Origin: WJJR01 sp964440935 | Lineage (GTDB): Bacteria > Zixibacteria > MSB-5A5 > WJJR01 | Reading direction: 5' to 3' | NCBI GenBank assembly: GCA_964440935.1 | Contig: CAYTTY010000051.1 | Coordinates: 1 to 21,938, forward strand | Length of the DNA: 21,938 bases | Shown here: piece after piece, positions 14,185-21,938 of the stretch | How the letters are laid out: each line of letters starts with the position of its first letter | How positions within the stretch are numbered: the first letter of the stretch is position 1 | Made by a program: the position numbers and the translations under genes | Notes under the pieces: generated by a model | What the model saw: only the letters and a program-made list of their open reading frames with translations | The model's database searches: none | What the model was told of the DNA's origin: nothing

Positions 14185-15606
14185 CTACGGCGAACACGGA
14201 TCGGTCGGTCCCGGCTCGTTAAAGAACAGGAAGCCGATCATGAGGTTCAGGTCGACAGCGTCGGCAAAGCCGTCACCGTTAAAATCCGTCCGTGTGATTG
14301 GACAGTTTGGATCTTGAGGATCGTTCGCGTTGAAGAAGATGACGCCGATCATCAAGTTGAGATCAACAGCGTCAAGGACGGCATCGGCGTTGAGATTGGC
14401 TTGTAATGGACAGGAACACGTCCCGCAATCGGGTTGGTCCGAAATGACCTTGAAGATCTGGCCGGTCAAATCCACGATATAGAGTTCTCCGGCGGCATCC
14501 TCCCCAAATGATGAAATCAGGCCGATGTCACCGCCCGGATTGAGATCGGCGGTGAGCTCGGTCGTGTCGGTGGCGGTGGTACCGTCATGTGTGATGGACC
14601 AAATGCGTGCTGAGCAGTAATCGCCGAAGATGTATTGGCCGTCCAACTCCGGTGCGCCGCACCCACGATAAACGTAGCCGCCGGTCACTGCACATTCGCC
14701 ACCGGCGTTGGCGTAGTCATATACAGGGTTGGTGAGAGCGGCATCCATACACGTACAGCCGCTGAGCCCGGTGCAGTTGTCACCCTCCATACAACGCCAG
14801 CCATAATTTTCTCCTCCCGGACTCGCCGCGGGCTGAAAGTCGACCTCCTCGCGAGTGCCTTGGCCAACGTCGCCGATATACATATCTCCGGTGGCGCGGT
14901 CGAAGCTGAAGCGCCACGGATTGCGAACACCAAACGCCCAGATCAGATCAAGTGTATCAAACCCGGCTTGAACCCCGGCCCACGGATTGTCACCGGGGAC
15001 ATAGGGGGCGCCAGCGTCCACATCGAGCCGGATCATCTTCCCCAGCAGGGTGCCGGGATCTTGTGCATTGCCGATCAACCCGTGTTGGTCGAATCCGCCG
15101 CCGCCATCACCCATACCGCAGTAGAGCATACCGTCGGGACCGAATTGCAGACAGCCCCCATTGTGATTGGCCTCAGGCTGTTGGATGATCAGCAAGACCA
15201 TCTCGCTGGTGTCGTCGGCGCTGTCCGGATTGGTGGACACGGAAAACCGCGAGATGACCGTGGCCGAGTCGATGGCCCGTGTGTAATTCACATAGAAATA
15301 GCCGTTAGACTGATAATCGGGATGAAAAGCCAAGCCCAAGAGGCCACGTTCGTTGCAACAGGTCACCTCACTTGACAGATCCAGAAAGGGAGTCCCTTCG
15401 ACGATTCCGCTTTTGACAATCTTAATCAGGCCACCCTGTTCAACGACGAATTCACGTGCGGAGTCGGCCGGCGCATGGGTCAGGAACACCGGTCGCGTGA
15501 ACCCCGAGGTGTAGAGTTGACTGGACACCGCAGCGTGAGAGTAGGTGGCGGTAACGAGCGGGATGATCAGTGACAGGGCTAAAAGCAATCTTGACTGATG
15601 GGGCAT
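14185..15606 (-). CDS. PQQ-type glucose/sorbosone dehydrogenase with dockerin-like tail
   Basis: This is a 473-residue secreted protein. A signal peptide (about 1-26) is followed by a six-bladed propeller of the soluble glucose/sorbosone dehydrogenase family. Typical phrases are R-G-L-L-G-L-A-F-H-P-D-Y, N-H-N-G-G with His148 at the position of the catalytic base, F-G-P-D-G-M-L-Y, and F-G-V-R-N-P-W-R. Such enzymes oxidise sugars using PQQ and calcium, though many environmental members are unproven. The tail (about 397-470) has two N-x-D-x-x-x-D-A-V-D-L-N-x-M-I calcium-loop helices, each ending F-F-N, separated by a Cys-rich linker: a dockerin-like pair. AAAGGA precedes the start. It runs divergently from the Ig-domain gene at 16082, which has the same kind of tail. 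Confidence 0.88.
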   Translation of the reverse strand: MPHQSRLLLALSLIIPLVTATYSHAAVSSQLYTSGFTRPVFLTHAPADSAREFVVEQGGLIKIVKSGIVEGTPFLDLSSEVTCCNERGLLGLAFHPDYQSNGYFYVNYTRAIDSATVISRFSVSTNPDSADDTSEMVLLIIQQPEANHNGGCLQFGPDGMLYCGMGDGGGGFDQHGLIGNAQDPGTLLGKMIRLDVDAGAPYVPGDNPWAGVQAGFDTLDLIWAFGVRNPWRFSFDRATGDMYIGDVGQGTREEVDFQPAASPGGENYGWRCMEGDNCTGLSGCTCMDAALTNPVYDYANAGGECAVTGGYVYRGCGAPELDGQYIFGDYCSARIWSITHDGTTATDTTELTADLNPGGDIGLISSFGEDAAGELYIVDLTGQIFKVISDQPDCGTCSCPLQANLNADAVLDAVDLNLMIGVIFFNANDPQDPNCPITRTDFNGDGFADAVDLNLMIGFLFFNEPGPTDPCSP

Positions 15607-16081
15607 GAGACGTTGTCCTTTGATTAAATAAGATTGTTATCGTCGTGTTCAAGATACGACCAGCACACGATATATGCAGCCCCAATCCTTCTTTAGACGG
15701 TGTGTTGACGTAAGGACAACCTGTATGTGTGCTTCTTAACTCATTACAAGTCTGTTTGTTGTCTGTTTTGTTTAAAGTGCTGTCGTAACCCAAGTGAAGC
15801 AGAAATCACGACGGGGCTATCAGCGGAGCAACTCGTTCAACCCGAGTGACGGAGTCACTGGGAGTTGGTTATTAGGCTATTGCCGAATTGTTAAAAGTTA
15901 CGGTCACACGTACTTGCCAAGCATTTCATCGTCTGTGGCACTTGACATGTACAGACAATTCACGATCTTTCATTGCTTGCTCGGATACATCGACTCACCC
16001 GGATGCAGGCATCAGTACCCACGATTGTAATACCGGCATGAATGGTCTTGTATGTGACTGTTTCGCAGGGAGGGAAACCGA
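15607..16081. other. Gene-less divergent intergenic region
   Basis: This 475-bp gap between two divergent genes for secreted proteins must hold both promoters. No ORF in it looks real. TTGACA at 15943 on the plus strand lacks a good -10 box, and no other clear site stands out. GGGAGGG at 16069-16075 is the ribosome site of the plus-strand gene. Confidence 0.5.
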
Positions 16082-17791
16082 ATGAAACGCAATGGGATTG
16101 TTGGATTGGTGTGCGTAGCGGCGATGATCTGGTGCAGCAGTGCATATGCCGTGAACTCAGTTGTCGTTCCGTCGCAGAATCTGGATCCGAATGAGACGGG
16201 CGTCGAAATCCGTGCTTTAATCACCAATGATATAGAGATCAAGGGCTTGGTCGTACCGCTGGCGTTCCGCACAGTTGCAGGCGCGGTCTCGATAACTTCA
16301 CTGCGATTGACCTTTCGCGAACGGTTGGCGGCGGGGAACCCCGAATTGACACCCATCCAGGTTTCAAACATCTATGCAGAGGAAAACGGCAGTTGTAAAG
16401 ATGGCCAGCCCGGTGGCTTTGGCACATTTACGTTCGACGATACGTTGGCTCATGTGATCACCAACATGCCCGTGGGGTTACTGTATGTTCGCAATAGCTT
16501 ATTCCAACCCCCGTTGCCACCCGGTTCGGACACCGACGGTTCTCTCAACATGATCGTGGATGTCAACGCCGGCCCGGGGCAGTTCGAAGTAGACACAACC
16601 TGTACCGATCCGGCGAATCATCTGGCCTTTATTCGCGAGTCGGATGGACTGTCACTGGCTCCTTCGTTTACCAAGGGTGTGTTCACGATTGGTAACCCCC
16701 CGATCGCTCGCGACACAGCCTGGTCGACTAATGAGGATACGCCAAAGAACGTGGCGTACCTGCCGGCGTCGGATGAGGATGGTGACGATTTGACGTTTGC
16801 GATCAACGACGGCCCGTTCAATGGTCAGATCAGTGGATTCGATGCAAATACCGGGGCATTCACCTATACACCTGATCCCGAGTACAGCGGTCCCGATTCG
16901 ATCAAGTTTGCGGCGGCCGATGCTATTTTTACGTCCAATGAAGCGACCGTTCGGATCAATGTGGTCGAGGTCAACGATCCGCCGACCGCCCGTGATACGT
17001 CGCTGGTGACCGACGAAGACACGCCGGTCAACGGGCAGTTGTTCGGTTCGGATGTTGACGGTCCAGATGCCTTGACCTTTGAAATCCTTGCGAATCCACC
17101 GAACGGTGATCTGGTGGCCTTTGATGCCAATACCGGCACGTTCACCTATCAGCCCGATCCGAACTACAACGGGAACGATCAATTCACGTTCCGTACACGG
17201 GATGGCCTGACGGTGTCGCCGAGCGCGTCGGTTCAGATCACGATTAATCCCATCAACGACGCACCGGTTGCGCGCGACTCATCGATCACCGTGCCGTTTG
17301 AGGCGCCGGTCGATGCGCGCTTTCAGGCGTTTGATGTGGATGGTCCGCCGCTGACCTTCGCAAAGCTCTCGGGTCCGTTCAATGGCACGTTTACCGGGTT
17401 TGATGCCAATACCGGCGAATTCACTTACACGCCTGACTCCGCCTACGCCGGACCGGACTCGATACAGTTCGAAGCGACCGATGGTTTGCTCACTTCCAAT
17501 CCCGGTACTATCCGGATCAACGTGAGCGCGTCGGATTGCATCTGTGCACACTGGGGCGATCCCAACCGGGATGGTGTGTTGGATGCCCAGGATATCAATG
17601 TCGTCATTAACATTATTTTCTTCAATGGGTACCCGAGTGCGTCGGTGTTTTGCCCGGTACCCGATGCGGACGTGAACTGTGACTGCGTGTTCGATGCTCT
17701 GGACTTGAACGTCATCATCAAGGCGACCTTCTTCAATGTTCCATTCTCCTGCGACCCCTGCGCAGCGACATGCAAAGAGGAAGAAGAATAA
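16082..17791 (+). CDS. Secreted multidomain protein: shared N-domain, three Ig/cadherin-like domains, dockerin-like tail
   Basis: This is a 569-residue protein. Signal peptide 1-23; N-domain 24-204 related to the whole protein at 10202; three cadherin/Ig-like domains at about 206-298, 300-393 and 394-483; dockerin-like pair about 486-560. The repeated domains each start P-x-A-R-D-[ST], most continue with x-D-E-D-T-P, and carry F-D-A-N-T-G-x-F-T-Y near the middle and a P-D-x-x-Y-x-G-x-D-x-x-x-F strand. Their acidic D-x-D-G loops probably bind calcium. The tail loops N-R-D-G-V-L-D-A-Q-D-I-N and N-C-D-C-V-F-D-A-L-D-L-N both lead to F-F-N, as in the dehydrogenase at 14185. It is probably a surface or matrix adhesin. 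GGGAGGG lies before the start and a strong terminator follows. Confidence 0.85.
   Translation: MKRNGIVGLVCVAAMIWCSSAYAVNSVVVPSQNLDPNETGVEIRALITNDIEIKGLVVPLAFRTVAGAVSITSLRLTFRERLAAGNPELTPIQVSNIYAEENGSCKDGQPGGFGTFTFDDTLAHVITNMPVGLLYVRNSLFQPPLPPGSDTDGSLNMIVDVNAGPGQFEVDTTCTDPANHLAFIRESDGLSLAPSFTKGVFTIGNPPIARDTAWSTNEDTPKNVAYLPASDEDGDDLTFAINDGPFNGQISGFDANTGAFTYTPDPEYSGPDSIKFAAADAIFTSNEATVRINVVEVNDPPTARDTSLVTDEDTPVNGQLFGSDVDGPDALTFEILANPPNGDLVAFDANTGTFTYQPDPNYNGNDQFTFRTRDGLTVSPSASVQITINPINDAPVARDSSITVPFEAPVDARFQAFDVDGPPLTFAKLSGPFNGTFTGFDANTGEFTYTPDSAYAGPDSIQFEATDGLLTSNPGTIRINVSASDCICAHWGDPNRDGVLDAQDINVVINIIFFNGYPSASVFCPVPDADVNCDCVFDALDLNVIIKATFFNVPFSCDPCAATCKEEEE
16697..17530 (+). repeat. Three coding Ig/cadherin-like repeats of about 280 bp
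   Basis: The phrase TTTGATGCCAATACCGGC, or a near copy, recurs at about 16840, 17120 and 17400, one per domain. DNA similarity among the units, beyond the protein motifs, suggests fairly recent duplication or homogenisation. Confidence 0.8.
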
Positions 17792-17832
17792 GAGGAAGAG
17801 TTTCGTCACACTTCGTTGAGGCGGTAAGAGTG

Positions 17833-17868
17833 GCGCCCTGGTTGCATTCGTGACCGGGGCGCTTTTTT
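17833..17868 (+). terminator. Strong rho-independent terminator
   Basis: GCGCCCTGGT (17833-17842) pairs with ACCGGGGCGC (17853-17862) with one G-U pair around a 10-nt loop, followed by six T. It ends the gene at 16082. Confidence 0.9.
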
Positions 17869-18148
17869 GTCATTGGCGGCGGTGTCAGGAACTGTCAAGA
17901 TTGCGGGAATAGAGTCCGGGGCGAGGGGTAGTACCGGATGTAGGGATCCCGCTGATCTTCTTGGGCGACTAAGGCTTGTGCGAGAATTGGCGGTGGGATT
18001 TATCGATTGACAACCGTTGGGCGGGCGCGTAAGTTCCCCGTCTTGCGCCACATACCGGCACGGTAGCGGCGCAGTTCCGGGCTTTCCCAACCTCACGGGG
18101 TATGGGCACGGCGGAAACGCCCGAATGCGAAGGGAGGATCGGACAACA

Positions 18149-19705
18149 ATGAGACGGAGCGCGGTAGTCTCCATTGCATGCGGCGTGGTGATCGTGTTGA
18201 GTTCTGTCGCTGCCAACGTCAATGCGCAAGGACTGAACCTGAACGGACTTCAGAACTGGAATTTCATTGGGATGGGAGCCCGGGCGCGCGCCATGGGCGG
18301 GGCTCATCTGGGCATTTCCAATGACGGTTCGGCCGGCACGTGGAACCCGGCCGGATTGATCCTCAATGACGGCATCTTCCTGACAGCCAACTACTCGTAT
18401 TCCAATGTCGATGCCGGGTTGGATCACGCGCCAGTGAACCCCCAGAACCTGCCGACCGAAGTGCAGTCGGAGGACGCGACGCTTGCGGCCTTATCGTCCG
18501 CTGCATTTGTCGCTCCGCTGACTTTGCGTGAACACGAGTTTTACGTCACAGCGTATTATCATCGTGTGCAGGATGTGTTTGCCCGTGGCGAATTTCTGGT
18601 CGACCAGCAAGATCCGAGTGCGTCCATTTTCGGTACACCCTTCGATGTCTCCTCATCGTTGCGGGGCAACATTGCCTACATCGGCGCGGCCTTTGGGACC
18701 TCGGTCACTTCGAATGTGTTTATAGGCGCCAATCTCAATCTCGTTACCGGCGATGGAGTCGAAAGCCACGAGATGATCTTGGATTCGACGCGCTTCAATG
18801 AGCTCGATCCATTCGACCAGGGAATCGACAGTGTGATCTGGAGAGACCGCTCCGAGATCGACTACGAGGGACTGAATTTCACACTGTCGGCGATGTATCG
18901 CGCCGACCGTTGGAGCGCCGGGCTGACCTTCACACCGGGCTGGACTCTGACACAGAATTTGGATTATCTCGGCAAGCGGACAGACATCGTCAACCGAGTG
19001 CCCTCCCGGCCCCTGGGCATTGTTCCCGGGCCGGACGGGACGGATCGTGAAATCCAGATCCCCTATTCCGTTGGACTGGGTGGCGGGTATCACATCAACG
19101 ACAACCTGCTGGTTGCCGCCGATTACCAATTCCGGGCGTTTAAGCGTGAAGGCGAATACCAGTACCAGGATGATCCGGTGCATCCGGATGCGCCGCTGCA
19201 ATCCGAACCCACTAAGTGGTATAATCTGCATCAGATTCGGCTGGGCATGGAGTATATGCGGGAGTATGATTGGGGTCTGGTTCCGGTACGCATTGGCGTG
19301 CGGAATGATCCGCGTTTGATCGGCGATCAGAGTGGTGTCGTCGCCACCTTCGACCAGCGCGCCGGCCAACAGGCGCGCCGGAACTTTAAGACGCCGCGTG
19401 ACGACTACTTTTTACCGATAACGACATCGGGGGCGAGCGGTGATCAGATTCAGGCGATCACTTTCACGTTCGGATCGGGTGTTCATTGGTCTCAAGTTCA
19501 CCTCGACTTCGCCTTGGAACTCATGGGATTCACGTATGAAGAATCGGGCGAATTGACCATGGTTGGCCGGTGTGAGGACTGCGATCCGATTGATACTGAT
19601 GTGGATGAGTGGGGCACCCGCGCCACCTACGAATTCGGTGGCTATACCCGGACCTACGAAGAGGATCGCATCCGGTTTTCGTTGAACTTTACGGGGTATT
19701 TCTAA
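18149..19705 (+). CDS. FadL/PorV-like outer-membrane beta-barrel protein
   Basis: This is a 518-residue protein with a signal peptide (about 1-26, ending N-V-N-A). The mature start has M-G-A-R-A-R-A-M-G-G-A-H-L-G-I-S-N-D-G-S-A-G-T-W-N-P-A-G-L, the signature of the FadL/PorV type of barrels. The remainder alternates amphipathic strands with polar loops and ends in Phe (N-F-T-G-Y-F), a usual outer-membrane assembly signal. A C-x2-C loop (G-R-C-E-D-C-D) lies near the end. Family members move hydrophobic compounds or act in secretion; which applies is not clear. The start at 18149 is supported by GGGAGG upstream and by the signal peptide; longer in-frame starts lack both. TTGACA at 18007-18012 with TAAGTT 17 bases later is a weak promoter candidate. 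Confidence 0.82.
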   Translation: MRRSAVVSIACGVVIVLSSVAANVNAQGLNLNGLQNWNFIGMGARARAMGGAHLGISNDGSAGTWNPAGLILNDGIFLTANYSYSNVDAGLDHAPVNPQNLPTEVQSEDATLAALSSAAFVAPLTLREHEFYVTAYYHRVQDVFARGEFLVDQQDPSASIFGTPFDVSSSLRGNIAYIGAAFGTSVTSNVFIGANLNLVTGDGVESHEMILDSTRFNELDPFDQGIDSVIWRDRSEIDYEGLNFTLSAMYRADRWSAGLTFTPGWTLTQNLDYLGKRTDIVNRVPSRPLGIVPGPDGTDREIQIPYSVGLGGGYHINDNLLVAADYQFRAFKREGEYQYQDDPVHPDAPLQSEPTKWYNLHQIRLGMEYMREYDWGLVPVRIGVRNDPRLIGDQSGVVATFDQRAGQQARRNFKTPRDDYFLPITTSGASGDQIQAITFTFGSGVHWSQVHLDFALELMGFTYEESGELTMVGRCEDCDPIDTDVDEWGTRATYEFGGYTRTYEEDRIRFSLNFTGYF

Positions 19706-19858
19706 CACCTGTTCCTAATAGGGACCTATTGCATGATCTGAACCTCAAGTTCGTCAGTCAACGCGCCGACCGTGTAATGTAAGTCGGCAGGCCCGATGGC
19801 CCCGCCATGACGGGGGATTTGTCCTGCGGATACTGACGATTTGAAGAGTGAATAACAT

Positions 19859-20551
19859 ATGGCACAAACAGGCACCCGACAGCGTCTGACGAAGCATCAA
19901 CTGAAGGAAGACGCCTTTACCACCGCGATTTTTCGCGCCCGCGAGTGGACGGAAGACAACCTGCGGCTGGTCTTGATGGTTGCGGGTGGCATTCTTGTCG
20001 TGATTCTCGCCATTTGGGGAATCACCAGGTACACGTCGAGCCAGGAGCAGGATGCGGCGCGTCTCTACGGCGAGGCCGGTGTCGAGCTCCGCTCTGACAA
20101 TCTCTCGGGTGCGATCTTGAATCTACAGACCGTTGTTGACGAATACGGCGACTCTGAAATCGCCGGCGTGGCCTGCTTCCAATTGGCCGATGCGTATTTC
20201 GTGCAGCGGCGATTCGATGACGCTCGGGTGTACTTTCAGAAGTACCTTGATGACTACGGTGACGACAAACTGCTGGTGACATCGGCGTTGAGTGGACTGG
20301 GGGCGATCGACGAGCATGCCCAGGACTATGCATCGTGTTTTGAACGCCAGATGGAAGCGGCCCAGACCGATGCCGGCTTTATGGCGGCCGAGTACCTGCG
20401 ACAAGCCGTGCGGTGCGCGGTCGAGGACGGAGACACCGCCGCGGCCCTGCGTGCCTACGAGCGGATACAGGAAATCGATACCGATTCGCGCAACGTCGAC
20501 ATCGTACGCCAACGCTTGATCGAGCACGGATTCATCGGCCCCAACGACTAA
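19859..20551 (+). CDS. Membrane-anchored TPR protein (YfgM-like)
   Basis: This is a 230-residue protein. A positively charged N-terminus is followed by one membrane segment (about 36-57) and then helical TPR-like pairs up to the end: A-A-R-L-Y-G-E-A-G, A-I-L-N-L-Q-T-V-V-D-E-Y-G-D-S, A-C-F-Q-L-A-D-A-Y-F, R-V-Y-F-Q-K-Y-L-D-D-Y. The charge pattern puts the TPR part outside the cytoplasm. The arrangement resembles YfgM, a helper of periplasmic chaperones near the Sec translocon, or BamD-like adaptors. It sits between an outer-membrane barrel gene and a small membrane protein, which fits an envelope assembly role by inference only. GAAGAG precedes the ATG. Confidence 0.8.
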   Translation: MAQTGTRQRLTKHQLKEDAFTTAIFRAREWTEDNLRLVLMVAGGILVVILAIWGITRYTSSQEQDAARLYGEAGVELRSDNLSGAILNLQTVVDEYGDSEIAGVACFQLADAYFVQRRFDDARVYFQKYLDDYGDDKLLVTSALSGLGAIDEHAQDYASCFERQMEAAQTDAGFMAAEYLRQAVRCAVEDGDTAAALRAYERIQEIDTDSRNVDIVRQRLIEHGFIGPND

Positions 20552-20621
20552 TCCCAAAATATCAGGTTGTTCCCCGCCGGGACCGCATTCATGATTGCGG
20601 CTCCGCGAGGAGCGTGATATC

Positions 20622-20633
20622 ATGGGCTCATGA
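20622..20633 (+). promoter_or_regulatory. Three-codon leader ORF overlapping the next start
   Basis: ATG GGC TCA TGA at 20622-20633 has GAGGAG (20607-20612) at an ideal distance of 9 bases. Its stop overlaps the next gene's ATG (20630-20632) as ATGA. The larger gene has no better ribosome site, so ribosomes finishing this mini-ORF may restart there. Confidence 0.4.
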
Positions 20634-21109
20634 CGGATGATCGCCCAGAGCAAACGCCTCCAGGAGCAGGCTCCGCAGACGAGCGTACTCAGGAGCCGGA
20701 GTCCGACTCCGCGCCGATCGATGATGAGGTGGCATTTGATGAGGAAGCACGGTTAGAGGAAATCGACGAAGGACGCGCGGCGGCAATTCTGGCATACGTA
20801 CCGTTCGGGTGCTTCGTCGCCCTGGTGCGCTTTCGCGATAACGCCTTCGCCCGGCGTCACGGCATTCAGGGCCTGATGCTGACATTCCTCGAAGTTCTGG
20901 CAGGGCTCTTTCTGATCCCGCGCATCTCTGAATATTTCTGGGTCACGGTCGTCTTTGCGTGCCTGGCCTCGGCGGTGACGGGAATTTATTTCGCTCTGCA
21001 GGGACGCGAGTGGACAGTTCCATTCGTCGGCGAGTGGTTCGCCGAGCGGTTCAATCTGGAAGCGACACTGCCAAAGTCGATGCGCGATGATGATGATTCA
21101 GCAATCTGA
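20630..21109 (+). CDS. Small Tic20/DUF4870-like membrane protein
   Basis: This is a 159-residue protein. An acidic, disordered N-terminus (about 1-46) leads to A-A-I-L-A-Y-V-P-F-G-C-F-V-A-L, R-D-N-A-F-A-R-R-H-G-I-Q-G-L-M-L and two further hydrophobic stretches up to about 125, the arrangement seen in DUF4870/Tic20-like small membrane proteins. The R-x-x-x-x-x-R-R-H-x-x-Q-G motif between the first two segments is typical. An in-frame stop at 20615 shows that ATG 20630 is the first possible ATG. It lies 78 bases after the TPR gene and is probably co-transcribed. Function unknown. Confidence 0.7.
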   Translation: MTDDRPEQTPPGAGSADERTQEPESDSAPIDDEVAFDEEARLEEIDEGRAAAILAYVPFGCFVALVRFRDNAFARRHGIQGLMLTFLEVLAGLFLIPRISEYFWVTVVFACLASAVTGIYFALQGREWTVPFVGEWFAERFNLEATLPKSMRDDDDSAI

Positions 21110-21432
21110 TACCGAACATCCTCTTTTTGTTGTGAGATCTTGCAGACACGTCAACACACCGACCACGACTCCACCGCCTGTACAGGCACGGTAAGTGAAA
21201 GAGATCGTGAGAACCCTTACCGTCGGTCGGAGCGGATTTCGCGGTAAGAATGCCTTCGGGCACGCTATCACTCGAGCCTATTGCAAAGTCTTTGGCGATA
21301 TCATTCCGGAAATGAATGACGGTGGCGATTGAAGCGAATGGAGTAGTAGCGGACTAAGCGGAGTGACGCTTCTCGGGTTGATACACCGCGTTCTCATGCC
21401 ACAAGTGCTGCAACGGATAGATACGGTAATGG
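21110..21432. other. Gene-less region with possible structured RNA (21188-21262)
   Basis: No gene is convincing in this 323-bp gap between convergent genes. It contains ACGGTAAG (21188-21195), its perfect inverse CTTACCGT (21216-21223) and a second CGGTAAG (21242-21248), so the middle copy can pair with only one of its neighbours at a time. A short stem TGCC-TTCG-GGCA (21251-21262) with the very stable C(TTCG)G loop follows. This looks like an RNA that could switch fold, but no T-run follows and the direction is unclear. A 45-codon ORF (21195-21332, GTG start) overlaps it without support. Confidence 0.4.
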
Positions 21433-21840
21433 TCAGTCGCCTGACATTGATACCGTCAGGCGGTCATCCAACACCCGTCTCAGGGCTTCTGACAAGCGTT
21501 CCATGCGGAAGGGTTTGGCGAGGAGATCGGCCGCGCCGGCGCTCTGAGCCGTCGTGCGCAGTTCTGGCGACGCGTAGCTGGAAATCATCAAAGCGGGAAC
21601 ATCGTCGCCACGATCACGCAACTCACGAATCAGCTCAAGCCCGTCACCGTCGCCGAGTACCAGATCGGTGATGATCGCGTCAACCGTCCCATCCAGCAGA
21701 CACTGCCGAGCCTCGTCGACACTGGCCGCCGACATGACGTTGCAATTGAGCGAACTCACCATCGCGGTGACTAAACTGAGTACCTCCGGGTTGTTCTCGA
21801 CGACGAGCACCCGGGGTGTATGGGTTGCGGGAGTGTCCAT
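21433..21840 (-). CDS. Single-domain response regulator (receiver)
   Basis: This is a 135-residue receiver domain with no output domain. The phospho-acceptor is Asp59 (I-I-T-D-L-V-L), with the conserved Ser87/Ser88 and Lys109-Pro110 pair. The acidic pocket reads E-N-N at 15-17 where E-D or D-D is usual, so one magnesium ligand is Asn16. The protein could act as a phosphate sink or partner of a kinase elsewhere, or be controlled without phosphorylation. No ribosome site is obvious before the ATG. No histidine kinase is in the window. Confidence 0.88.
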   Translation of the reverse strand: MDTPATHTPRVLVVENNPEVLSLVTAMVSSLNCNVMSAASVDEARQCLLDGTVDAIITDLVLGDGDGLELIRELRDRGDDVPALMISSYASPELRTTAQSAGAADLLAKPFRMERLSEALRRVLDDRLTVSMSGD

Positions 21841-21880
21841 CTATTAGTGTCATCGGTCTCAGATCGGCGTAACTGAATGC

Positions 21881-21938
21881 GGATTAGAGCGGTTGTCAGA
21901 ATAGATTTCCGATTGAGGGGAAGCGAGGCACCGTGTGC
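21881..21938. repeat. Intergenic inverted-repeat element, copy 3 (left end, cut by window)
   Basis: TTAGAGCGGTTGTCAGAAT at 21884-21902 is followed after five bases by TCCGATT, matching the left arms of the copies at 79 and 809. The interior starts at about 21915 and the right arm lies beyond the window. It lies just upstream of the response regulator, which is on the other strand. Confidence 0.65.

Noticed and set aside
14635..15375. 246-codon plus-strand ORF across the dehydrogenase gene
   Set aside because: It is a shadow of the opposite strand; the minus-strand product has clear family motifs.
15794..16030. 78-codon ORF in the gap before the Ig-domain gene
   Set aside because: No ribosome site, no motif and composition unlike its neighbours; it lies where both divergent promoters must be.
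21195..21332. 45-codon GTG-started ORF in the last intergenic gap
   Set aside because: No clear ribosome site or family resemblance, and it overlaps the alternative RNA stems.
21480..21500. GCTTCTGACAAGCG resembling a right arm of the repeat family
   Set aside because: It is inside the receiver coding sequence and lacks the rest of the arm.
1..21938. CRISPR arrays, tRNA or rRNA genes, insertion sequences, prophage
   Set aside because: No evenly spaced short repeats with unique spacers, no tRNA- or rRNA-like sequence, and no transposase, integrase or phage protein was found.

Overview
The window looks like a chromosomal stretch of an uncultured Gram-negative bacterium, probably of the FCB superphylum and most like candidate phylum Zixibacteria. 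The clues are dockerin-like tails of the form N-x-D...D-A-x-D-L-N...F-F-N on two secreted proteins, an outer-membrane barrel protein ending in an aromatic residue, BlaI/BlaR-type regulation, and an ECF sigma/anti-sigma/DUF4252 operon. The taxon is inferred from protein style only; there is no rRNA here.

Layout. (1) 1-2430, plus strand: a STAS-domain gene lies between two intergenic inverted-repeat elements, followed by an SPFH/band-7 membrane protein, a small ribbon-helix-helix (RHH) protein and a glycine-zipper membrane peptide gene broken by an amber codon. (2) 2503-9945, minus strand: a secreted metzincin protease, a family S9D glutamyl endopeptidase, and a blaI/blaR1-like pair whose receptor carries 13 repeats of about 29 residues instead of a beta-lactam sensor. 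A palindrome in front of blaI overlaps a consensus -35 box. (3) 10202-13290, minus strand: a secreted protein of a domain type shared with a second gene in this window, and a compact operon in the order ECF sigma factor, zinc anti-sigma factor, two DUF4252 proteins. (4) 13413-17791: a conserved protein of unknown function, a PQQ-type sugar dehydrogenase with a dockerin-like tail, and a divergent secreted protein with three Ig/cadherin-like domains and the same kind of tail, closed by a strong terminator. (5) 18149-21109, plus strand: a FadL/PorV-like outer-membrane protein, a membrane-anchored TPR protein and a small Tic20/DUF4870-like membrane protein. (6) 21110-21938: a gene-less stretch with alternative RNA stems, a lone response-regulator receiver, and the left end of a third copy of the inverted-repeat element.

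Most genes serve the cell envelope and its sensing: secreted or periplasmic proteases, a protease-type receptor with its repressor, a sigma/anti-sigma stress switch, surface proteins and membrane scaffolds. The observations most worth a second look are the repeat family with conserved arms (TGTCAGAAT-N5-TCCGATT) around paired GC-rich hairpins; the repeat-bearing BlaR-like receptor next to an S9D peptidase; the helically phased operator-like repeats upstream of the SPFH-RHH pair; the secreted domain shared by two genes; and the possible RNA switch near 21.2 kb.
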